A DNA stretch of 64,000 nt from Odiellus spinosus. Lineage: Eukaryota > Arthropoda > Arachnida > Opiliones > Phalangiidae. A program made the translations under genes and the position numbers. Under the pieces are notes generated by a model, which worked only from the letters and a program-made list of their open reading frames with translations, was not told where the DNA came from and did no database searches. Shown here piece by piece: positions 14,308 through 28,861 of the stretch (its first letter is position 1; each line of letters opens with the position of its first letter). The stretch spans positions 2,176,501-2,240,500 of the forward strand of contig OY987240.1 of NCBI GenBank assembly GCA_963920705.1, given 5' to 3'.

Positions 14308-17300
14308 TCAAGTATAGATCCACAAATTTCCCAAGTATAGATCCACAAATTTCCCAATTATAGATTCACAAATTATCCAAGAATAGATCCACAAATCTCC
14401 AAATATAGATCCACAAATTTCCCAAGTATAGATCCACAAATTTCCCAAGTAAAGATTCACAGGTTTCCCAAGTAAAGATCCACAAATTTCCCAAGTATAA
14501 ATCCACAAATTTCCCAAGTATACATCCACAAATGTCTCAAGTATAGATCCACAAATTTCCGAGAATAGATCCACAAATTTTCCAAGTATAATACCACAAA
14601 TTTCCCAAGTATAGATTCACAAATTTTACAAGTATAGATCCACAAATTTCCCAAGTATGGATCCACAAGCTTCCCAAGTATAGAACCACAAATTTTCCAA
14701 GTGTAGATTCAAGAATTTTCCAAGTATAGATCCACAAACTTCCCAAGAATAGATCCATAAATTCCCAAAGTATAGATCCACAAATTTCCCAAGTATAGAT
14801 TCACAAATTTCCCAAGCATATATCCACAAATTTCCCAAATATAGATCCACAAATTTCCCAAGTATAGATCCACAAATTTCCCAAGTAAAGATTCACAAAT
14901 TTCCCAAGTATAAATCCACAAATTTCCCAAGTATACATCCACAAATATCCCAAGTATACATCCACAAATTTCCCAAGTATACATCCACAAATGTCTCAAG
15001 TATAGATCCACAAATTTTCCAAGTATAGTACCACAAATTTCCCAAGTATAGGTTCACAAATTTTACAGGTATAGATCCACAAACTTCCCAAGTATGGATC
15101 CACAAGCTTCCCAAGTATAGATCCACAAACTTCCCAAGTATAGATCCACAAACTTCCCAAGTATAGATCCACAAATTCCCAAAGTATAGATTCACAAACT
15201 TCCCAAGTATAGATCCATAAAATTCCCAAGTATAGATCCATAAATTTTTCAAGTATATATCCTAAAATTTCTCAAGTATAGATCCACAAATTTCCCAAGT
15301 ATAGATCCACAAACTTTCCAAGTATAGATCCACAAACTTCCCAAGTAAAGATCCACAAATTTCCCAAGTAAAGATCCGCAAATTTCCCAGGTATATATCC
15401 AAAAATTTCCCAAGTATAGATCCACAAACCTCCCAAGTATAGATCCAAAAAATTTCCAAGTATAGTACCACAAATTTCCCAAGTATACATCCACAAATGT
15501 CCCAAGTATAGATCCACAAATTTTCCGAGTATAGATCCACAAATTTCCCAAGTATAGATCCAAAAAATTTCCCAGGTATAAATCCACAAATTTCCCAAGT
15601 ATAGTACCACAAATTTCCCAAGTATAGATCCACAAATTTCCCAGGTATAAATCCACAAATTTCCCAAGTATAGATCCACAAATTTCCCAATTATAGATTC
15701 ACAAATTATCCAAGAATATTTCCACAAATTTCCCAAGTATAGATTCACAAATTTCCCAAATATAGATCCAAAAATTTCCCAAGAATAGATCCACAAGCCT
15801 CCCAAGTAAAGATTCAAAAATTTCCCAAGTATACATCCACAAATTTCCCAAGTATACATCCACGAATGTCTCAAGTATAGATCCACAAATTTTCCGAGTA
15901 TAGATTCACAAATTTTCCAAGTATAGTACCACAAATTTCCCAAGTATAGTACCACAAATTTCCCAAGTATAGTACCACAAATTTTACAAGTATAGAACCA
16001 CAAATTTTACAAGTATAGAACCACAAATTTCCCAAGTATAGATCCACAAATTTCCCAAGTATAGATCCACAAACTTCCCAAGTATAGATCCACAAATTTC
16101 CCATGAATAGATCCACAAATTTCCCAAGTATATATCCAAAAATTTCCCAAGTATATATCCAAAAATTTCCCAAGTATACATCCACAAATGTCCCACGTAT
16201 AGATCCACAAATTTCCCAAGTATAGATCCAAAACATTTCCAAGTATAGTACCACAAATTTCCCAAGTATACATCCACAAATGTCCCAAGTATAGATCCCC
16301 AAATTTTCCGAGTATAGATCCATAAATTTCCCAAGTATAGATCCAAAAAATTTCCAAGTATAGTACCACAAATTTCCCAAGTATAGATCCACAAATTTCC
16401 CAGGTATAAATCCACAAATTTCCCAAGTATAGATCCACAAATTTCCCAATTATATATTCACAAATTATCCAAGAATATTTCCACAAATTTCCCAAGTATA
16501 GATTCACAAATTTCCCAAGCATATATCCACAAATTTCCCAAATATAGATCCACAAATTTCCCAAGTATAAATCCACAAATGTCCCAAGTATAGATCCCTA
16601 AATTTTCCGAGTATAGATCCACAAATTTCCCGAGTATAGATCCACAAATTTCCCAAGTATAGATCCACAAATTTCCCAATTATAGATTCACAAATTATCC
16701 AAGAATAGTTCCACAAATTTCCCAAGTATAGATCCACAAATTTCCCAAGTATAGATTCTCAAATTTCCCAAGCATATATCCCCAAATCTCCAAATATAGA
16801 TCCACAAATTTCCCAAGTATAGATCCACAAATTTCCCAAGTATAGATCCACAAATTTCCCAAGTAAAGATTCACAGGTTTCCCAAGTAAAGATCCACAAA
16901 TTTCCCAAGTATAAATCCACAAATTTCCCAAGTATACATCCACAAATGTCTCAAGTATAGATCCACAAATTTCCAAGAATAGATCCACAAATTTTCCAAG
17001 TATAATACCACAAATTTCCCAAGTATAGATTCAAAAATTTTACAAGTATAGATCCACAAATTTCCAAAGTATAGATCCATAAATTTCCCAAGTATAGATC
17101 CACAAATTTTCTAAGAATAGATCCACAAGCCTCCCAAGTAAAGATCCACAAATTTCCCAAGTAAAGATCCACAAATTTCACAAGATCCACAAATTTCCCA
17201 AGTAAAGATCCACGAATTTCCCAAGTATATATCCAAAAATTTTCCAAGTTTAAATCCACAAATTTCCCAACTATACATCCACAAATTTCCCAAGTATAGA

Positions 17301-20300
17301 TTCACTAACTTCCCAAGTATAGATCCACAAATTTCCCAAGTATAGATCCACAAACTTCCCAAGTATAGATCCATAAATTCCCAAAGTATAGATCCACAAA
17401 TTTCTCAAGTATAGATCCACAAACTTCCCAAGTATAGATCCACAAATTTCCCAAGAATAGATCAACAAGCCTCCCAAGTAAAGATTCACAAATTTCCCAA
17501 GTACAAATCAACAAATTTCCCAAGTATACATCCGCAAATTTCCCAAGTATACATCCACGAATGTCCCAAGTATAGATCCACAAATTTCCCAAGAATAGAT
17601 CCACAAGCCTCCCAAGATTCACAAATTTCCCAAGATCCACAAATTTCCCAAGTAAAGATCCACAAATTTCCCAAGTATATATCCAAAAATTTCCCAAGTA
17701 TAAATCCACAAATTTCCCAAGTATACATCCACAAATTTCCCAAATATAGATCCATAAATTTCCCAAGTATAGATCCAGAAATTTTCCAAGTATATATCCT
17801 AAAATTTCTCAAGTATAGATCCACAAATTTCCCAAGTATAGATCCACAAATTTCCCAATTATAGATTCACAAATTATCCAAGAATAGATCCACAAATCTC
17901 CAAATATAGATCCACAAATTTCCCAAGTATAGATCCACAAATTTCCCAAGTAAAGATTCACAGGTTTCCCAAGTAAAGATCCACAAATTTCCCAAGTATA
18001 AATCCACAAATTTCCCAAGTATACATCCACAAATGTCTCAAGTATAGATCCACAAATTTCCGAGAATAGATCCACAAATTTTCCAAGTATAATACCACAA
18101 ATTTCCCAAGTATAGATTCACAAATTTTACAAGTATAGATCCACAAATTTCCCAAGTATGGATCCACAAGCTTCCCAAGTATAGAACCACAAATTTTCCA
18201 AGTGTAGATTCAAGAATTTTCCAAGTATAGATCCACAAACTTCCCAAGAATAGATCCATAAATTCCCAAAGTATAGATCCACAAATTTCCCAAGTATAGA
18301 TTCACAAATTTCCCAAGCATATATCCACAAATTTCCCAAATATAGATCCACAAATTTCCCAAGTATAGATCCACAAATTTCCCAAGTAAAGATTCACAAA
18401 TTTCCCAAGTATAAATCCACAAATTTCCCAAGTATACATCCACAAATATCCCAAGTATACATCCACAAATTTCCCAAGTATACATCCACAAATGTCTCAA
18501 GTATAGATCCACAAATTTTCCAAGTATAGTACCACAAATTTCCCAAGTATAGGTTCACAAATTTTACAGGTATAGATCCACAAACTTCCCAAGTATGGAT
18601 CCACAAGCTTCCCAAGTATAGATCCACAAACTTCCCAAGTATAGATCCACAAACTTCCCAAGTATAGATCCACAAATTCCCAAAGTATAGATTCACAAAC
18701 TTCCCAAGTATAGATCCATAAATTTCCCAAGTATAGATCCATAAATTTTTCAAGTATATATCCTAAAATTTCTCAAGTATAGATCCACAAATTTCCCAAG
18801 TATAGATCCACAAACTTCCCAAGTATAGATCCACAAACTTCCCAAGTAAAGATCCACAAATTTCCCAAGTAAAGATCCGCAAATTTCCCAGGTATATATC
18901 CAAAAATTTCCCAAGTATAGATCCACAAACCTCCCAAGTATAGATCCAAAAAATTTCCAAGTATAGTACCACAAATTTCCCAAGTATACATCCACAAATG
19001 TCCCAAGTATAGATCCACAAATTTTCCGAGTATAGATCCACAAATTTCCCAAGTATAGATCCAAAAAATTTCCAAGTATAGTACCACAAATTTCCCAAGT
19101 ATAGATCCACAAATTTCCCAGGTATAAATCCACAAATTTCCCAAGTATAGATCCACAAATTTCCCAATTATAGATTCACAAATTATCCAAGAATATTTCC
19201 ACAAATTTCCCAAGTATAGATTCACAAATTTCCCAAATATAGATCCAAAAATTTCCCAAGAATAGATCCACAAGCCTCCCAAGTAAAGATTCAAAAATTT
19301 CCCAAGTATAAATCCACAAATTTCCCAAGTATACATCCACAAATTTCCCAAGTATACATCCACGAATGTCTCAAGTATAGATCCACAAATTTTCCGAGTA
19401 TAGATTCACAAATTTTCCAAGTATAGTACCACAAATTTCCCAAGTATAGTACCACAAATTTCCCAAGTATAGTACCACAAATTTCCCAAGTATAGTACCA
19501 CAAATTTTACAAGTATAGAACCACAAATTTTACAAGTATAGAACCACAAATTTCCCAAGTATAGATCCACAAATTTCCCAAGTATAGATCCACAAACTTC
19601 CCAAGTATAGATCCACAAATTTCCCATGAATAGATCCACAAATTTCCCAAGTATATATCCAAAAATTTCCCAAGTATATATCCAAAAATTTCCCAAGTAT
19701 ACATCCACAAATGTCCCAAGTATAGATCCACAAATTTCCCAAGTATAGATCCAAAACATTTCCAAGTATAGTACCACAAATTTCCCAAGTATACATCCAC
19801 AAATGTCCCAAGTATAGATCCCCAAATTTTCCGAGTATAGATCCATAAATTTCCCAAGTATAGATCCAAAAAATTTCCAAGTATAGTACCACAAATTTCC
19901 CAAGTATAGATCCACAAATTTCCCAGGTATAAATCCACAAATTTCCCAAGTATAGATCCACAAATTTCCCAATTATACATTCACAAATTATCCAAGAATA
20001 TTTCCACAAATTTCCCAAGTATAGATTCACAAATTTCCCAAGCATATATCCACAAATTTCCCAAATATAGATCCACAAATTTCCCAAGTATAAATCCACA
20101 AATGTCCCAAGTATAGATCCCTAAATTTTCCGAGTATAGATCCACAAATTTCCCGAGTATAGATCCACAAATTTCCCAAGTATAGATCCACAAATTTCCC
20201 AATTATAGATTCACAAATTATCCAAGAATAGTTCCACAAATTTCCCAAGTATAGATCCACAAATTTCCCAAGTATAGATTCTCAAATTTCCCAAGCATAT

Positions 20301-23300
20301 ATCCACAAATCTCCAAATATAGATCCACAAATTTCCCAAGTATAGATCCACAAATTTCCCAAGTATAGATCCACAAATTTCCCAAGTAAAGATTCACAGG
20401 TTTCCCAAGTAAAGATCCACAAATTTCCCAAGTATAAATCCACAAATTTCCCAAGTATACATCCACAAATGTCTCAAGTATAGATTCAAAAATTTTACAA
20501 GTATAGATCCACAAATTTCCAAAGTATAGATCCATAAATTTCCCAAGTATAGATCCACAAATTTTCCAAGAATAGATCCACAAGCCTCCCAAGTAAAGAT
20601 CCACAAATTTCCCAAGTAAAGATCCACAAATTTCACAAGATCCACAAATTTCCCAAGTAAAGATCCACGAATTTCCCAAGTATATATCCAAAAATTTTCC
20701 AAGTTTAAATGCACAAATTTCCCAACTATACATCCACAAATTTCCCAAGTATAGATTCACTAACTTCCCAAGTATAGATCCACAAATTTCCCAAGTATAG
20801 ATCCACAAACTTCCCAAGTATAGATCCATAAATTCCCAAAGTATAGATCCACAAATTTCTCAAGTATAGATCCACAAACTTCCCAAGTATAGATCCACAA
20901 ATTTCCCAAGAATAGATCAACAAGCCTCCCAAGTAAAGATTCACAAATTTCCCAAGTACAAATCAACAAATTTCCCAAGTATACATCCGCAAATTTCCCA
21001 AGTATACATCCACGAATGTCCCAAGTATAGATCCACAAATTTCCCAAGAATAGATCCACAAGCCTCCCAAGATTCACAAATTTCCCAAGATCCACAAATT
21101 TCCCAAGTAAAGATCCACAAATTTCCCAAGTATATATCCAAAAATTTCCCAAGTATAAATCCACAAATTTCCCAAGTATACATCCACAAATTTCCCAAAT
21201 ATAGATCCATAAATTTCCCAAGTATAGATCCAGAAATTTTCCAAGTATATATCCTAAAATTTCTCAAGTATAGATCCACAAATTTCCCAAGTATAGATCC
21301 ACAAATTTCCCAATTATAGATTCACAAATTATCCAAGAATAGATCCACAAATCTCCAAATATAGATCCACAAATTTCCCAAGTATAGATCCACAAATTTC
21401 CCAAGTAAAGATTCACAGGTTTCCCAAGTAAAGATCCACAAATTTCCCAAGTATAAATCCACAAATTTCCCAAGTATACATCCACAAATCTCTCAAGTAT
21501 AGATCCACAAATTTCCGAGAATAGATCCACAAATTTTCCAAGTATAATACCACAAATTTCCCAAGTATAGATTCACAAATTTTACAAGTATAGATCCACA
21601 AATTTCCCAAGTATGGATCCACAAGCTTCCCAAGTATAGAACCACAAATTTTCCAAGTGTAGATTCAAGAATTTTCCAAGTATAGATCCACAAACTTCCC
21701 AAGAATAGATCCATAAATTCCCAAAGTATAGATCCACAAATTTCCCAAGTATAGATTCACAAATTTCCCAAGCATATATCCACAAATTTCCCAAATATAG
21801 ATCCACAAATTTCCCAAGTATAGATCCACAAATTTCCCAAGTAAAGATTCACAAATTTCCCAAGTATAAATCCACAAATTTCCCAAGTATACATCCACAA
21901 ATATCCCAAGTATACATCCACAAATTTCCCAAGTATACATCCACAAATGTCTCAAGTATAGATCCACAAATTTTCCAAGTATAGTACCACAAATTTCCCA
22001 AGTATAGGTTCACAAATTTTACAGGTATAGATCCACAAACTTCCCAAGTATGGATCCACAAGCTTCCCAAGTATAGATCCACAAACTTCCCAAGTATAGA
22101 TCCACAAACTTCCCAAGTATAGATCCACAAATTCCCAAAGTATAGATTCACAAACTTCCCAAGTATAGATCCATAAATTTCCCAAGTATAGATCCATAAA
22201 TTTTTCAAGTATATATCCTAAAATTTCTCAAGTATAGATCCACAAATTTCCCAAGTATAGATCCACAAACTTCCCAAGTATAGATCCACAAACTTCCCAA
22301 GTAAAGATCCACAAATTTCCCAAGTAAAGATCCGCAAATTTCCCAGGTATATATCCAAAAATTTCCCAAGTATAGATCCACAAACCTCCCAAGTATAGAT
22401 CCAAAAAATTTCCAAGTATAGTACCACAAATTTCCCAAGTATACATCCACAAATGTCCCAAGTATAGATCCACAAATTTTCCGAGTATAGATCCACAAAT
22501 TTCCCAAGTATAGATCCAAAAAATTTCCAAGTATAGTACCACAAATTTCCCAAGTATAGATCCACAAATTTCCCAGGTATAAATCCACAAATTTCCCAAG
22601 TATAGATCCACAAATTTCCCAATTATAGATTCACAAATTATCCAAGAATATTTCCACAAATTTCCCAAGTATAGATTCACAAATTTCCCAAATATAGATC
22701 CAAAAATTTCCCAAGAATAGATCCACAAGCCTCCCAAGTAAAGATTCAAAAATTTCCCAAGTATAAATCCACAAATTTCCCAAGTATACATCCACAAATT
22801 TCCCAAGTATACATCCACGAATGTCTCAAGTATAGATCCACAAATTTTCCGAGTATAGATTCACAAATTTTCCAAGTATAGTACCACAAATTTCCCAAGT
22901 ATAGTACCACAAATTTCCCAAGTATAGTACCACAAATTTTACAAGTATAGAACCACAAATTTTACAAGTATAGAACCACAAATTTCCCAAGTATAGATCC
23001 ACAAATTTCCCAAGTATAGATCCACAAACTTCCCAAGTAGAGATCCACAAATTTCCCATGAATAGATCCACAAATTTCCCAAGTATTTATCCAAAAATTT
23101 CCCAAGTATATATCCAAAAATTTCCCAAGTATACATCCACAAATGTCCCAAGTATAGATCCACAAATTTCCCAAGTATAGATCCAAAACATTTCCAAGTA
23201 TAGTACCACAAATTTCCCAAGTATACATCCACAAATGTCCCAAGTATAGATCCCCAAATTTTCCGAGTATAGATCCATAAATTTCCCAAGTATAGATCCA

Positions 23301-24500
23301 AAAAATTTCCAAGTATAGTACCACAAATTTCCCAAGTATAGATCCACAAATTTCCCAGGTATAAATCCACAAATTTCCCAAGTATAGATCCACAAATTTC
23401 CCAATTATACATTCACAAATTATCCAAGAATATTTCCACAAATTTCCCAAGTATAGATTCACAAATTTCCCAAGCATATATCCACAAATTTCCCAAATAT
23501 AGATCCACAAATTTCCCAAGTATACATCCACAAATGTCCCAAGTATAGATCCCTAAATTTTCCGAGTATAGATCCACAAATTTCCCAAGTATAGATCCAC
23601 AAATTTCCCAAGTATAGATCCACAAATTTCCCAATTATAGATTCACAAATTATCCAAGAATAGTTCCACAAATTTCCCAAGTATAGATCTACAAATTTCC
23701 CAAGTATAGATTCTCAAATTTCCCAAGCATATATCCACAAATCTCCAAATATAGATCCACAAATTTCCCAAGTATAGATCCACAAATTTCCCAAGTATAG
23801 ATCCACAAATTTCCCAAGTAAAGATTCACAGGTTTCCCAAGTAAAGATCCACAAATTTCCCAAGTATAAATCCACAAATTTCCCAAGTATAAATCCACAA
23901 ATTTCCCAAGTATACATCCACAAATGTCTCAAGTATAGATCCACAAATTTCCAAGAATAGATCCACAAATTTTCCAAGTATAATACCACAAATTTCCCAA
24001 GTATAGATTCAAAAATTTTACAAGTATAGATCCACAAATTTCCAAAGTATAGATCCATAAATTTCCCAAGTATAGATCCACAAATTTTCCAAGAATAGAT
24101 CCACAAGCCTCCCAAGTAAAGATCCACAAATTTCCCAAGTAAAGATCCACAAATTTCACAAGATCCACAAATTTCCCAAGTAAAGATCCACGAATTTCCC
24201 AAGTATATATCCAAAAATTTTCCAAGTTTAAATCCACAAATTTCCCAACTATACATCCACAAATTTCCCAAGTATAGATTCACTAACTTCCCAAGTATAG
24301 ATCCACAAATTTCCCAAGTATAGATCCACAAACTTCCCAAGTATAGATCCATAAATTCCCAAAGTATAGATCCACAAATTTCCCAAGTATAGATTCACTA
24401 ACTTCCCAAGTATAGATCCATAAATTTCCCAAGTATAGATCCACAAATTTTCCAAGAATAGATCCACAAGCCTCCCAAGTAAAGATCCACAAATTTCCAA
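14308..24500. repeat. Higher-order repeat block, period about 3.5 kb
   Basis: Three consecutive copies of a long variant pattern start at 14308, 17809 and 21264 (offsets 3501 and 3455). Internal landmarks keep the same spacing, for example 14893/18394/21849 and 15249/18750/22205. A more diverged copy follows at about 25.5-28.1 kb. Near-identity of translated stretches across copies implies recent duplication. Confidence 0.8.
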
Positions 24501-27500
24501 AGTAAAGATCCACAAATTTCACAAGATCCACAAATTTCCCAAGTAAAGATCCACAAATTTCCCAAGTAAAGATCCACGAATTTCCCAAGTATATATCCAA
24601 AAATTTTCCAAGTATAAATCCACAAATTTCCCAAGTATACATCCACAAATTTCCCAAGTATAGATTCACTAACTTCCCAAGTATAGATCCATAAATTTCC
24701 CAAGTGTAGATCCACAAATTTCCCAAGTATAGATCCACAAACTTCCCAAGTATAGATCCACAAATTTCCCAAGAATAGATCCACAAGCCTCCCAGGTAAA
24801 GATTCACAAATTTCCCAAGTAAAGATCCACAAATTTCCCAAGTAAAGATCCACAAATTTCCCAAGTATATATCCAAAAATTTCCCAAGTATAAATCCACA
24901 AATTTCCCAAGTATAAATCCACAAATTTCCCAAGCATATATCCACAAATTTCCCAAATATATATCCATAAATTTCCCAAGTATAGATCCAGAAATTTTCC
25001 AAGTATATATCCTAAAATTTCTCAAGTATAGATCCACAAATTTCCCAAGTATAGATCCACAAACTTCCCAAGTATAGATCCACAAATTTCCCAAGAATAG
25101 ATCAACAAGCCTCCCAAGTAAAGATTCACAAATTTCCCAAGTACAAATCAACAAATTTCCCAAGTATACATCCGCAAATTTCCCAAGTATACATCCACGA
25201 ATGTCCCAAGTATAGATCCACAAACTTCCCAAGTATAGATCCACAAATTTCCCAAGAATAGATCCACAAGCCTCCCAAGATTCACAAATTTCCCAAGATC
25301 CACAAATTTCCCAAGTAAAGATCCACAAATTTCCCAAGTATATATCCAAAAATTTCCCAAGTATAAATCCACAAATTTCCCAAGTATACATCCACAAATT
25401 TCCCAAATATAGATCCATAAATTTCCCAAGTATAGATCCAGAAATTTTCCAAGTATATATCCTAAAATTTCTCAAGTATAGATCCACAAATTTCCCAAGT
25501 ATAGATCCACAAATTTCCCAATTATAGATTCACAAATTATCCAAGAATAGTTCCACAAATTTCCCAAGTATAGATCCACAAATCTCCAAATATAGATCCA
25601 CAAATTTCCCAAGTATAGATCCACAAATTTCCCAAGTAAAGATTCACAGGTTTCCCAAGTAAAGATCCACAAATTTCCCAAGTATAAATCCACAAATTTC
25701 CCAAGTATACATCCACAAATGTCTCAAGTATAGATCCACAAATTTCCGAGAATAGATCCACAAATTTTCCAAGTATAATACCACAAATTTCCCAAGTATA
25801 GATTCACAAATTTTACAAGTATAGATCCACAAATTTCCAAAGTATAGATCCACAAATTTCCCAAGTATGGATCCACAAGCTTCCCAAGTATAGAACCACA
25901 AATTTTCCAAGTGTAGATTCAAGAATTTTCCAAGTATAGATCCACAAACTTCCCAAGAATAGATCCATAAATTCCCAAAGTATAGATCCACAAATTTCCC
26001 AAGTATAGATTCACAAATTTCCCAAGCATATATCCACAAATTTCCCAAATATAGATCCACAAATTTCCCAAGTATAGATCCACAAATTTCCCAAGTAAAG
26101 ATTCACAAATTTCCCAAGTATAAATCCACAAATTTCCCAAGTATACATCCACAAATTTCCCAAGTATACATCCACAAATGTCTCAAGTATAGATCCACAA
26201 ATTTTCCAAGTATAGTACCAAAAATTACCCAAGTATAGGTTCACAAATTTTACAGGTATAGATCCACAAATTTCCCAAGTATGGATCCACAAGCTTCCCA
26301 AGTATAGATCCACAAACTTCCCAAGTATAGATCCACAAACTTCCCAAGTATAGATCCACAAATTCCCAAAGTATAGATTCACAAACTTCCCAAGTATAGA
26401 TCCATAAATTTTCCAAGTATAGATCCATAAATTTTTCAAGTATATATCCTAAAATTTCTCAAGTATAGATCCACAAATTTCCCAAGTATAGATCCACAAA
26501 CTTCCCAAGTATAGATCCACAAACTTCCCAAGTAAAGATCCACAAATTTCCCAAGTAAAGATCCGCAAATTTCCCAGGTATATATCCAAAAATTTCCCAA
26601 GTATAGATCCACAAACCTCCCAAGTATAGATCCAAAAAATTTCCAAGTATAGTACCACAAATTTCCCAACTATACATCCACAAATGTCCCAAGTATAGAT
26701 CCACAAATTTTCCGAATATAGATCCACAAATTTCCCAAGTATGGATCCAAAAAATTTCCAAGTATAGAACCACAAATTTCCCAAGTATAGATCCACAAAT
26801 TTCCCAGGTATAAATCCACAAATTTCCCAAGTATAGATCCACAAATTTCCCAATTATAGATTCACAAATTATCCAAGAATATTTCCACAAATTTCCCAAG
26901 TATAGATTCACAAATTTCCCAAATATAGAACCAAAAATTTCCCAAGAATAGATCCACAAGCCTCCCAAGTAAAGATTCAAAAATTTCCCAAGTATAAATC
27001 CACAAATTTCCCAAGTATACATCCACAAATTTCCCAAGTATACATCCACGAATGTCTCAAGTATAGATCCACAAATTTTCCGAGTATAGATTCACAAATT
27101 TTCCAAGTATAGTACCACAAATTTCCCAAGTATAGTACCACAAATTTCCCAAGTATAGATTCACAAATTTTACAAGTATAGAACCACAAATTTTACAAGT
27201 ATAGAACCACAAATTTCCCAAGTATAGATCCACAAATTTCCCAAGTATAGATCCACAAACTTCCCAAGTATAGATCCACAAATTTCGCAAGAATAGATCC
27301 ACAAATTTCCCAAGTATATATCCAAAAATTTCCCAAGTATATATCCAAAAATTTCCCAAGTATACATCCACAAATGTCCCAAGTATAGATCCACAAATTT
27401 CCCAAGTATAGATACAAAACATTTCCAAGTATAGTACCACAAATTTCCCAAGTATACATCCACAAATGTCCCAAGTATAGATCCCCAAATTTTCCGAGTA

Positions 27501-28329
27501 TAGATCCACAAATTTCCCAAGTATAGATCCAAAAAATTTCCAAGTATAGTACCACAAATTTCCCAAGTATAGATCCACAAATTTCCCAGGTATAAATCCA
27601 CAAATTTCACAAGTATAGATCCACAAATTTCCCAATTATACATTCACAAATTATCCAAGAATATTTCCACAAATTTCCCAAGCATATATCCACAAATTTC
27701 CCAAATATAGATCCACAAATTTCCCAAGTAAAGATTCACAAATTTCCCAAGTATAAATCCACAAATTTCCCAAGTATACATCCACAAATGTCTCAAGTAT
27801 AGATCCACAAATTTTCCAAGTATAGTACCACAAATTTCCCAAGTATAGGTTCACAAATTTTACAGGTATAGATCCACAAATTTCCAAAGTATAGATCCAC
27901 AAATTTCCAAAGTATGGATCCACAAGCTTCCCAAGTATAGATCTACAAATTTTCCAGGTATAAATCCACAAATTTTCCAAGTATAGATCCACAAATTTCC
28001 CAATTATACATTCACAAATTATCCAAGAATATTTCCACAAATTTCCCAAGTATAGATTCACAAATTTCCCAAGCATATATCCACAAATTTCCCAAATATA
28101 GATCCACAAATTTCCCAAGTATACATCCACGAATGTCTCAAGTATAGATCCACAAATTTTTTCCGAGTATAGATTCACAAATTTTCCAAGTATAGTACCA
28201 CAAATTTCCCAAGTATAGATTCACAAATTTTACAAGTATAGAACCACAAATTTCCAAAGTATAGATCCACAAATTTCCCAAGTATGGATCCACAAGCTTC
28301 CCATGTGTAGATTCAAGAATTTTCCAAGT

Positions 28330-28335
28330 ATAGAT
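28330..28335. repeat. Target-site duplication, left copy (ATAGAT)
   Basis: The six bases just outside the left terminal repeat are ATAGAT, identical to the six just outside the right terminal repeat at 48151-48156. A 6-bp duplication is the known Polinton signature. ATAGAT is also part of the satellite unit, so the duplication shows insertion within one unit. Because the flanks are repetitive, the match alone is weaker evidence than it would be in unique DNA. Confidence 0.85.
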
Positions 28336-28708
28336 AGTAGTTTAAGCCTATACTTTAAGGGTAAAATAAACAAATGACGTCATCAAGTAAACAAATTTGC
28401 ATAAGCCACGCCCCCAAAATAAACATATTTGCATAATTAGCCCCGCCCCCAAAATAAACAAACAGCGCATCCTTCAACAAATGACGTCATCCATCAACAA
28501 ATTTGCCTAATAGACCCCACCCCCAGTACACAAATTAACCCCGCCCCCGTCAATCAACAGCTCATCCATCAACAAATGACCTCATCCGTCAACAAATTGG
28601 CCTAATTAACCCCGCCAGTCTGACCCGGCCTAACCCCCGGTCAAAAAACCCATTTTCAAGGAGGACTGACACAAATTTTCTTTTTTCCGTCCCTGCTCCT
28701 TTATTTTT
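28336..28708 (+). repeat. Left terminal inverted repeat
   Basis: It matches the reverse complement of about 47774-48150, starting AGTAGTTTAAGCCTATAC and continuing to the pyrimidine run at CTGCTCCTTTATTTTT, with scattered substitutions and small indels. Terminal repeats of Polintons are presumed origins for protein-primed replication and substrates for the integrase. It is rich in CACGCCCCC/CCGCCCCC boxes, TGACGTCA and ATTTGCAT sites. Confidence 0.95.
28371..28617 (+). promoter_or_regulatory. Three CRE-octamer-GC-box modules in left TIR
   Basis: Three related modules sit at about 28371-28418, 28478-28533 and 28570-28617. Each has a CRE-like site, then an octamer-like site, then a C-rich GC/CACCC box. 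Perfect TGACGTCA is at 28375-28382 and 28482-28489; the third module has TGACCTCA. Perfect ATTTGCAT (Oct/POU octamer) is at 28395-28402, with an extra copy at 28427-28434; later modules read ATTTGCCT and ATTGGCCT. The motifs are seen directly; that host CREB/ATF, POU and Sp-type factors bind is inference. Confidence 0.6.
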
Positions 28709-28753
28709 TATTTTTTCCCTCCCTGCTCCTTTGTTTATCTGCATGACTCCGGA

Positions 28754-28761
28754 TATAAAAG
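28754..28761 (+). promoter_or_regulatory. TATA box (TATAAAAG), outer
   Basis: TATAAAAG followed by a G run lies just inside the left terminal repeat and about 100 bp upstream of the ATG at 28862. This is a fitting distance for the mRNA of the first rightward gene. Confidence 0.6.
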
Positions 28762-28829
28762 GGGGATTCTGTAGCCAAAAAGACTGGGGGGCCAATGACT
28801 CATTCACTCACTAGGGTAGAAGAATATCA

Positions 28830-28837
28830 TATAAAAG
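28830..28837 (+). promoter_or_regulatory. TATA box (TATAAAAG), inner
   Basis: A second TATAAAAG lies only about 25 bp before the ATG at 28862. A transcript starting about 30 bp downstream would begin at or after that ATG, so this box may instead drive the penton mRNA. Confidence 0.45.
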
Positions 28838-28861
28838 ACTCGATCCTAAAGTCAGCTTAAA

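Larger units (their letters stand above)
1..28335. repeat. 23-bp satellite array, left arm
   Basis: Tandem array whose unit on the + strand contains GTATAGATCCACAAATTTCC plus three more bases; the spacing between successive CCCAAG blocks is 23 bp. Common variants have GTAAAG for GTATAG, TATATCC or TACATCC for TAGATCC, and AAACTTCCC or AAATGTCCC for AAATTTCCC. Some units lack the GTATA block and are 18 bp long, for example near 1250, 2380 and 3220. The array runs off the left edge of the window and stops at the element boundary. The long minus-strand reading frames here are by-products: 23 is not a multiple of 3 and the unit has no stop in any minus frame, so all three frames read the same 23-residue periodic peptide. 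I see no gene in this stretch. Confidence 0.97.

Noticed and set aside
277-28178. Many long minus-strand open frames with YLGNLWIYTWEICGS-type repeats
   Set aside because: They are translations of a stop-free 23-bp satellite. The same peptide appears in all three frames, and there are no promoters or non-repetitive parts.
1-28335. CRISPR-like array of regular short repeats
   Set aside because: The units are contiguous variants with no unique spacers, the flanks lack cas genes, and the context is eukaryotic.
28589-28807. 72-codon minus-strand frame in the left terminal repeat
   Set aside because: It overlaps the terminal repeat and promoter, with low-complexity content and no match in layout to other genes.
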